Source of the DNA: Ruminococcaceae bacterium UBA1767
GTDB taxonomy: Bacteria > Bacillota > Clostridia > Oscillospirales > Acutalibacteraceae
Direction: 5' to 3'
Length of the DNA: 27,962 bases
Assembly (NCBI GenBank): GCA_002315505.1
Contig: DCGX01000062.1
Location: 1-27,962, forward strand
Position 1 is the first letter of the stretch, and each line of letters begins with the position of its first letter. Positions 22,987 to 27,962 of this stretch are shown here, piece after piece. The position numbers were made by a program, and so were the translations under genes. The notes under the pieces are model-generated. The model was not told the DNA's origin, made no database searches, and saw only the letters and a program-made list of their open reading frames with translations.

Positions 22987-23185
22987 ATAATTTACTACTC
23001 CACGGTTCCACCCGTATTGCGATTAAAAAATCGCCACTTGAACACCTTAACGCGGTAAACGGCGAACCTTATGTCGGAACGCACTCGGCAGTGGTAGTTG
23101 AAATCTGAACAATACCTCAATTTCACCAAATATGAGGCTCTCTGAAAAGCTCTCTGATAGCAACCGTCTGCGTCAACGATTTATC
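22946..23185 (-). promoter_or_regulatory. T-box riboswitch leader (tRNA-Thr sensing)
   Basis: On the minus strand the leader carries the T-box core GGGTGGAACCGTGG (23013-23000), which pairs with the tRNA acceptor end. Just upstream is a stem III hairpin GCGATT-TTTT-AATCGC (23034-23019). An intrinsic terminator follows (22986-22946). Stem I occupies roughly 23170-23070; its 3' side holds CTACCACTG, where two adjacent threonine codons, ACC (23095-23093) and ACT (23092-23090), are candidate specifiers. Uncharged tRNA-Thr should favour the antiterminator and switch on thrS and downstream genes. The exact stem I fold was not computed. Confidence 0.93.
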
Positions 23186-23191
23186 AAATAT

Positions 23192-23220
23192 ATTTTATTA
23201 CTAATTTTATAAAATGTCAA
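23192..23220 (-). promoter_or_regulatory. Promoter of the thrS T-box operon
   Basis: Minus-strand TTGACA (23220-23215), exactly 17 bases, TAAAAT (23197-23192). The -35 box begins at the base after the TAG stop of the HAD gene. Transcription should start near 23185, giving a leader of about 250 bases that holds the T-box. Confidence 0.9.
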
Positions 23221-23898
23221 CTATAAAATTTTCTCAATTTCTTTGAGCGAATCCACAGTATAATCGGCGTTGATTTTGCCGTCATTTTCTGCTTTGAAAT
23301 GGTTGTACCACAGTGTTTTCATACCGCAGTCTATACCGCCCTTGATATCAGCGGTGAGTGAGTCGCCGATAATCATTACTTCCTCGGATCTGACATCGCC
23401 AAGACGAGCAAAGCATACATTGAAAAATTCCCTGCTCGGCTTTGAAAAACCGATTTCCTCGGAAACGAAAATTTCCTTGAAATTGTCAATCATTCCTGCA
23501 CTTGTCAATCTGTTTACCTGCTGCTTGTATGGACCGTTGCTTGCCGCACAAAGCGTGTATTTTGCTGCAAGATACTCAACAAGCTCCTTTGCATAGTCGA
23601 CGGGAATGGCAATTTCAGTAAGATTGTTAAAGAAAATCGACTCAAATTTCAATCCGTCATAGTCGATTCCGAGCTCGTTGAAAATAGTGTGCCATCTTTC
23701 GTTGTAGAGCTGTTCCTTTGTGATCGTTCCTTTCTCGATTTCAAGCCACAATTCGTCATTGATACGTGTAAAGGTGTCGAATATTACTTCTTCGTATTCC
23801 ATGCCGATGCTCTCGATACCGTATTTTATTGCAAGACGGGAGCACTTGCTGAAATCAATCAAAGTATTGTCAATGTCGAGAAAAACAACCTTAATCAT
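23221..23898 (-). CDS. HAD-superfamily phosphatase, YjjG/YfnB-like
   Basis: The 225-residue protein has all haloacid-dehalogenase motifs: FLDIDNTL with D8 and D10 (motif I), CAASNGP with S120 (motif II), K153 in IGFSKPSREFF (motif III) and IIGDSLTADIKGG with D179 and D184 (motif IV). A helical cap lies at about 15-95. The GFSKPSREFF and GDSLTADIKGG text is typical of the YjjG pyrimidine-nucleotidase group, which also hydrolyses other small phosphates. Its start overlaps the acyltransferase gene by 8 bases, making it the last gene of the Na/Pi-cysK operon. Its stop codon TAG directly abuts the thrS promoter, with no terminator in between. Confidence 0.9.
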   Translation of the reverse strand: MIKVVFLDIDNTLIDFSKCSRLAIKYGIESIGMEYEEVIFDTFTRINDELWLEIEKGTITKEQLYNERWHTIFNELGIDYDGLKFESIFFNNLTEIAIPVDYAKELVEYLAAKYTLCAASNGPYKQQVNRLTSAGMIDNFKEIFVSEEIGFSKPSREFFNVCFARLGDVRSEEVMIIGDSLTADIKGGIDCGMKTLWYNHFKAENDGKINADYTVDSLKEIEKIL

Positions 23899-24892
23899 TT
23901 TTGTCTAATCCTTTCGGCTTGAGGATTGTGTTAAAAAACGGCTCAAAAAATTTCATAGAGAAGAACAACGTTGTGACTAATGCGAATGGGAATATTACCC
24001 ATGAATGGACGGCAATATATGATTTTGAACTGATAAATCCGTATAACAGATAAATAACTGTATAATGAAGAGCATAAACCTGAATCGAACGACTGCCTAA
24101 TTTTGCGATAGTACCGTTCCCGAGCTTGTTCGGTGTAAGACTTATCACGGCTGAGCCCATCAAAAATGCAACTGCATAATAGGCAAGTCGGTCAAGTCCT
24201 CCGTAAATCCTTGCTTCTTGCAACTTTGAATACGACCTTGCACTTGTCAAAAGAGGTCGAAGCCAATAAATTGAATTAATTTTAAAAATAACTATAAGTG
24301 CGGCTGTCAGAAGGATAATAGCCGAGGCAATTTTGAATGGCTTTTTTGATAGAAAGTCTGCAACCTTCTGTTGCTTTAAAACATAACCTGCATAGAAAAA
24401 CGGGTAGAATGTTATTATTCTCGCAAGAGAAAATTTTGTTGCAATGTCATTGTCGTATCCGACAACGGCTGCGAGAACTACAGAGAATACAAGAACATAT
24501 TTCGGTGAAATTTTTCTGAAAAGAATCGTGGCAAGAGAATAAATGCAAATTGCCAACGCATACCATGGTGCACCGCCTTCGTTGAGCATGGAAAAAGTAA
24601 TTTCGCCGCTTATAATTACTCTTGAAATCATGTCTACAATCTTGATAAAAAGATAAAGTGTAAAGAATGAAAAAATATTTTTATATCTTTTTTCTGATAT
24701 ATTTTTTTTGCTGAAAAGACCGGAAACAAAAATAAACAAAGGCATATGAAATGAATATACATAAATAAATATCATTTTCGCCATGTTGGATGTATCGACA
24801 TATTGATCCGCAAAATGTCCCAGCACCACAAGAAAAATAAGACCAAACTTTAAAATATCCCATTTTTCCACTCGCTTTTTTTGAGTTTCCAT
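23891..24892 (-). CDS. Acyltransferase-3 family membrane protein
   Basis: The 333-residue protein has about ten membrane helices and the acyltransferase-3 start RVEKWDILKFGLIFLVVLGH (8-27, H26 as candidate catalytic histidine, D12 nearby). It resembles the short NolL/fucose O-acetylase-like branch with no extra domain. Members transfer acetyl or other acyl groups to sugars, peptidoglycan or small molecules at the membrane; the acceptor is unknown here. I used ATG 24892, which has AGGGG 8 bases upstream; an in-frame start at 25003 would overlap cysK by 89 bases. The gap to cysK is 22 bases, and the end overlaps the HAD gene by 8 bases. Confidence 0.88.
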   Translation of the reverse strand: METQKKRVEKWDILKFGLIFLVVLGHFADQYVDTSNMAKMIFIYVYSFHMPLFIFVSGLFSKKNISEKRYKNIFSFFTLYLFIKIVDMISRVIISGEITFSMLNEGGAPWYALAICIYSLATILFRKISPKYVLVFSVVLAAVVGYDNDIATKFSLARIITFYPFFYAGYVLKQQKVADFLSKKPFKIASAIILLTAALIVIFKINSIYWLRPLLTSARSYSKLQEARIYGGLDRLAYYAVAFLMGSAVISLTPNKLGNGTIAKLGSRSIQVYALHYTVIYLLYGFISSKSYIAVHSWVIFPFALVTTLFFSMKFFEPFFNTILKPKGLDKND

Positions 24893-24914
24893 TTTAAAAT
24901 CCCCTAAGTTATCA

Positions 24915-25841
24915 TTATTCAAATAACGGTGTTGAAAAATATCTCTCTGCTGTGTCGGGGAGAACAGTAACAACTGTTTTGCCCTTGCCGAGCTTTTTCG
25001 CAAGAGCTAATGCGGCGGCAACGTTTGTACCACTGCTTATTCCGCACATAATACCTTCCTTTGATGCAAGCTCCTTTGAAACACGGATAGCGTCTTCATC
25101 CTTGATAATATATGTATCGTCATAAATATCAGTATTGAGAATATCGGGAATTACCCCGTCACCGATACCCATCTGAACATGAGTTCCGATTGAACCGCCG
25201 GAAAGAATTGCGGCATTTTCAGGCTCAACTGCCCAGATTATCATGTCGGGATTGTGCTCCTTGAGAGCTTCGCCGATACCTGTGATTGTACCGCCTGTAC
25301 CGATGCCCGAGCAGAATCCGTGAATAGGACCATCAACCTGTTCGAGTATTTCCTTTGCGGTCTGAGTTCTCTGAATTGCACTGTTGGCAGGATTTTCAAA
25401 CTGTTGCGGAACGAAAACATTCGGGTCCTCGTCACGCATTTTAAGTGCGGTTTCAAGGCACTTTTCGATACATTCACCGATGTTTCCTGCATCGTGAACG
25501 AGAATAACCTCTGCTCCATAGTGGTTGACTAATTTTCTTCTTTCCTCGCTGACCGAGTCGGGCATAATGATTTTAACTTTGTATCCTCTGACTGCACCGA
25601 CAAGAGCAAGTCCGATACCCTGGTTACCGCTTGTCGGCTCAACGATTACTGTGTTTTCATTGATAATGCCCTTTGCCTCAGCATCTAATATCATATTGTA
25701 TGCTGTTCTTGTTTTGATAGAACCACCGACATTAAGTCCTTCAAACTTGACGAGAATATCAGCACAATCCCCGGTGGGAAGGTGCTGTAATTTAATCATC
25801 GGGGTGTTACCCATTGCCTCTAAAATGTTGTTGAATATCAT
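24915..25841 (-). CDS. cysK: Cysteine synthase family PLP enzyme (O-acetylserine sulfhydrylase-like)
   Basis: The 308-residue fold-type II PLP enzyme should make cysteine from O-acetylserine and sulfide. The PLP lysine is K43 in NVGGSIKTRTAY, the substrate loop is EPTSGNQGIGLA (68-79), the phosphate loop is GIGTGGTITG (179-188), and CGISSGTN (266-273) lies near the PLP pyridine. The length and QMGIGDGVIP support cysteine synthase. Two deviations from the classic enzyme stand out: the K-D-R after the lysine reads K-T-R, and TSGNTG reads TSGNQG. These may mark a subgroup with another nucleophile or substrate. It lies between the Na/Pi transporter (21-base gap) and the acyltransferase, and no serine acetyltransferase gene is nearby. 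Confidence 0.88.
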   Translation of the reverse strand: MIFNNILEAMGNTPMIKLQHLPTGDCADILVKFEGLNVGGSIKTRTAYNMILDAEAKGIINENTVIVEPTSGNQGIGLALVGAVRGYKVKIIMPDSVSEERRKLVNHYGAEVILVHDAGNIGECIEKCLETALKMRDEDPNVFVPQQFENPANSAIQRTQTAKEILEQVDGPIHGFCSGIGTGGTITGIGEALKEHNPDMIIWAVEPENAAILSGGSIGTHVQMGIGDGVIPDILNTDIYDDTYIIKDEDAIRVSKELASKEGIMCGISSGTNVAAALALAKKLGKGKTVVTVLPDTAERYFSTPLFE

Positions 25842-25862
25842 TTAATCTACCCTTTGCAATAA

Positions 25863-27542
25863 TTATTTATATTTGTAAATTGTTTTACCTACGTTAATAA
25901 AGTGGTCGGCAATTCTTTCAAGATTTGATGCGAGTGAGATGTACTGTGCACCGACATTAGGTGAGCAGGTGCCTTCACCGAGTCTTAAAATGTGATTGCC
26001 TGACATACGTTCTGTGAGCTTGTCAACCTTATCCTCAATGATGTTTGCTTCAAGGAAAGGTTTTTCGTCAACGAGTGTGTATGCTTCGATAACCTTGCTG
26101 AAAAGCTCGCCTATAAGAGCCTCAACCTCATATATTTCCTTCTGAGCTTCTTTTGAAAAGCCTGCGTTTTCTTCCTTGAGAATGTCGGAATATTCAATAA
26201 TATTCTCAGCATAGTCACCGATACGTTCAATGTCATTGATTGAATGGAATGCGGTGGAAAGATAAACGATATCACGAATGTTCAGATTATTCTGCGGAAC
26301 CTTAACAATGAAGTTAACAAGCTGGCTGTTAATGTAATTCAGTTCCTCTTCATTTTCTCTGAACTGCTCAATGTTGTGATAGTTTCTCGTGCAGATAACA
26401 TCGAGGGAGAGCACAAGATTTCGCATGGCAATGTCAGCCATATTGATGATTTCGTTTTTAATCTGCTGAACGGCAATTGCGGGAGTTGCGAGCATATGCT
26501 CATCAATATAATAAAGATGCGGCTGTACAACCTCGCTTTTTTCCTGATTCTCGGGAATGATTTTTTCAACGAGAGAAACAAGATGCTTCGTAAGAGGAAG
26601 AATAAGAATAACAGTAGTAATATTAAAAATTGTGTGGAACATAGCGAGCTGAGTCTGCGGAGCGTCCGGGAAAATGCCTGCCAGAATGGAACCGAAGCTT
26701 ACTCCGGCGCCTGTAAAGAGCTTCAACAATCCGCTCACAATCATAAATAAAATAACACCGCTGACATTGAAAATAAAGTGAATGAGAGCGGTACGCTTTG
26801 CACTTTTACTGCTCGTGATACCTGCAATGATAGCAACCACGCACGAACCGATATTTGAACCCATTGTAAGATATATGCCCTGGTCAAGTGAAATAAGACC
26901 ACTTACAACCATCGTGATTGCAACGGATGTCATAACCGACGAGCTTTGTACAATCGCAGTGAGAACTGTACCGATAATTACAAGTAAAACGGCATTCTTG
27001 ATAAGAGCAAGGAAATTCTTTACAGAGTCAAGCTCTGCAAAGCTCTCCATTGAAGAGCTCATCATGCTGAGACCTACAAAAAGCATACCGAAGCCGGCAA
27101 TAATACCGCCGACCTTTTTGAGAGTGTCGTTTTTAGAAAATGATGCAATAAAAGCACCTACACCTGCAAAGGCGGAGAAAATAATAGTTGTCGAAATTGC
27201 GTTAGAGCCGAACATACCGAGTGCAACAATCTGACCTGTGATTGTTGTACCGATGTTAGCACCGTAAATAATCGTTGCGGCCTGCGTCAGTGACATGATA
27301 CCTGCGTTAACGAAACCGATGACCATAACAGTTGTAGCACCCGAGCTTTGAATAGCGGCAGTTGCAACCGTACCGATACCTACACCGAGCATTTTGCTGC
27401 CGGATGCTTTTGAAAACAATGCTTTTAATTTATTACTGCTTACGGATTCGAGATTTGAACTCATCATAGAGCAGGCAAGAAGGAAAATTCCGATACCTGC
27501 AAGAAGGGATAATACAGCAGTAATAACCGAATTAGCATCCAT
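25863..27542 (-). CDS. Na/Pi cotransporter family protein with PhoU-like C-terminal domain
   Basis: The 559-residue protein has about eight to ten membrane helices in its first 335 residues, arranged as two related halves. Each half carries the family pair of motifs: QSSGATT (65-71) with GANIGTT (94-100), and QSSSVMT (199-205) with GSNIGSC (228-234). A soluble helical PhoU-like region (about 345-559) follows, with paired patterns such as INDIERIGDYAENI and LASNLERIADHFINV. It should import phosphate with sodium, and the PhoU part probably regulates it. ATG 27542 has AGAGGTGAT upstream; a start at 27608 would lie over the promoter. It is the first gene of the operon with cysK, acyltransferase and HAD genes. 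Confidence 0.95.
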   Translation of the reverse strand: MDANSVITAVLSLLAGIGIFLLACSMMSSNLESVSSNKLKALFSKASGSKMLGVGIGTVATAAIQSSGATTVMVIGFVNAGIMSLTQAATIIYGANIGTTITGQIVALGMFGSNAISTTIIFSAFAGVGAFIASFSKNDTLKKVGGIIAGFGMLFVGLSMMSSSMESFAELDSVKNFLALIKNAVLLVIIGTVLTAIVQSSSVMTSVAITMVVSGLISLDQGIYLTMGSNIGSCVVAIIAGITSSKSAKRTALIHFIFNVSGVILFMIVSGLLKLFTGAGVSFGSILAGIFPDAPQTQLAMFHTIFNITTVILILPLTKHLVSLVEKIIPENQEKSEVVQPHLYYIDEHMLATPAIAVQQIKNEIINMADIAMRNLVLSLDVICTRNYHNIEQFRENEEELNYINSQLVNFIVKVPQNNLNIRDIVYLSTAFHSINDIERIGDYAENIIEYSDILKEENAGFSKEAQKEIYEVEALIGELFSKVIEAYTLVDEKPFLEANIIEDKVDKLTERMSGNHILRLGEGTCSPNVGAQYISLASNLERIADHFINVGKTIYKYK

Positions 27543-27579
27543 ATAAATCACCTCTGAAAACCAACTTTTCACAAGTATT

Positions 27580-27608
27580 ATTATATGTATTTTCTTGTCA
27601 AATTTCAA
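27580..27608 (-). promoter_or_regulatory. Promoter of the Na/Pi-cysK operon
   Basis: Minus-strand TTGAAA (27608-27603), 17-base spacer, TATAAT (27585-27580). A TTGACA at 27599-27594 is only 10 bases from that -10 box and so is unlikely to be used. No Pho box-like direct repeats were noticed. Confidence 0.83.
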
Positions 27609-27962
27609 GACCTAAAATAAAAAAATAGGTTATTCATAAAAACTTGTGGGACTAAAAAGCTGACGCAATAAGAACAATGCACAATAAAGACTCTTTCTAA
27701 CAGAGTATTGCAGAGAAAATATCAAGAAAAATCATTTCGTGGTGGCGACAATCTGTCGCCTGAGGTCTGCACAAGCTTCGATTATCACGTAGGGAAAACT
27801 GTGTTTACACGCAAAAAAGTGAGCTCTTCACGGAAAGTTGGGGAATAAAAAAGAATGCATTAAATAATGATGCAAACTTCACTATGAGATACTTCGCTTC
27901 GCTCGGTATGACATCTTTTAAGTGTGTTCCTTTTTCTGTATGTAGGGCAGGGGCTCTGCTCC
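27609..27962. repeat. Gene-free 354-base stretch with repeat-like hairpin elements
   Basis: No credible gene is seen on either strand. The stretch holds a 7-base-pair hairpin GGCGACA-ATC-TGTCGCC (27744-27760). It also has a segment ATACTTCGCTTCGCTCGGTA near 27889-27908 with an internal CTTCG/GCTTCG repeat, followed by TGACATC. At the very end is an incomplete palindromic element TGTAGGGCAGGGGCTCTGCT (27941-27960). Short elements of the CTTCGCTTCGCTC and TGTAGGG...CCC type are scattered through many gut Firmicutes genomes; that link is from general knowledge, not from a search here. Confidence 0.5.

Noticed and set aside
22957..23034. tRNA gene near the thrS leader
   Set aside because: The hairpins and GGTGGAACC sequence belong to the T-box core and terminator; no cloverleaf or T-arm GTTCRA context is present.
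27543..27608. Earlier start of the Na/Pi transporter at 27608
   Set aside because: This stretch contains the promoter; ATG 27542 has AGAGGTGAT.

Overview
The window comes from a low-GC, Gram-positive-type bacterium, most likely a gut Clostridia member (Oscillospirales/Ruminococcaceae-like). The evidence is RNase M5, a CdaA/CdaR c-di-AMP pair, a T-box leader on thrS, sigma-A promoters of the TTGACA-17-TATAAT type, Shine-Dalgarno sites of the AGGAGG/AGGTGAT type, DUF421-DUF4363 and DUF4037-TPR pairs, and many AT-rich hairpin terminators. The family-level placement is inference. It reads as chromosomal: dense, intact genes and no transposase, integrase, phage gene, CRISPR array, rRNA or tRNA that I could see.

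Left part (1-11,050). A plus-strand operon runs from the tail of RNase M5 through ispF, cdaA and cdaR to a bidirectional terminator. Facing it is a minus-strand operon of a secreted alpha/beta-hydrolase-like protein, a TPR protein and a DUF4037 nucleotidyltransferase-like protein. Next come a minus-strand S51 (PepE-like) peptidase, a plus-strand DUF421-DUF4363 pair, and a plus-strand nfeD-slipin-nucleoside hydrolase operon behind a near-consensus promoter.

Middle (11,050-16,880). A minus-strand exported metallophosphoesterase is divergent from a cytoplasmic GH92 alpha-mannosidase-like enzyme, each with a clear promoter. Four tightly packed plus-strand genes follow: a zinc-ribbon membrane protein, DUF5685, a degenerate J-domain/TPR protein with a cysteine-rich tail, and a six-helix membrane protein. 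They end in a strong bidirectional terminator. No function is known for this set, and it is the best candidate here for an undescribed system.

Right part (16,880-27,962), all minus strand. One operon reads Na/Pi cotransporter, cysK-like, acyltransferase-3, HAD phosphatase. Directly after the HAD stop codon lies the promoter of a T-box riboswitch that leads into thrS, a YbaK-type deacylase, a TIM-barrel isomerase/epimerase, archaeal-type phosphoglycerate mutase and a GH123/DUF4091 glycosidase. The gaps are only 9-13 bases, so carbohydrate genes appear to sit under tRNA-Thr control. The last ~350 bases hold no gene but contain repeat-like hairpin sequence.

All calls are from reading translations and motifs by eye; no database search was run.
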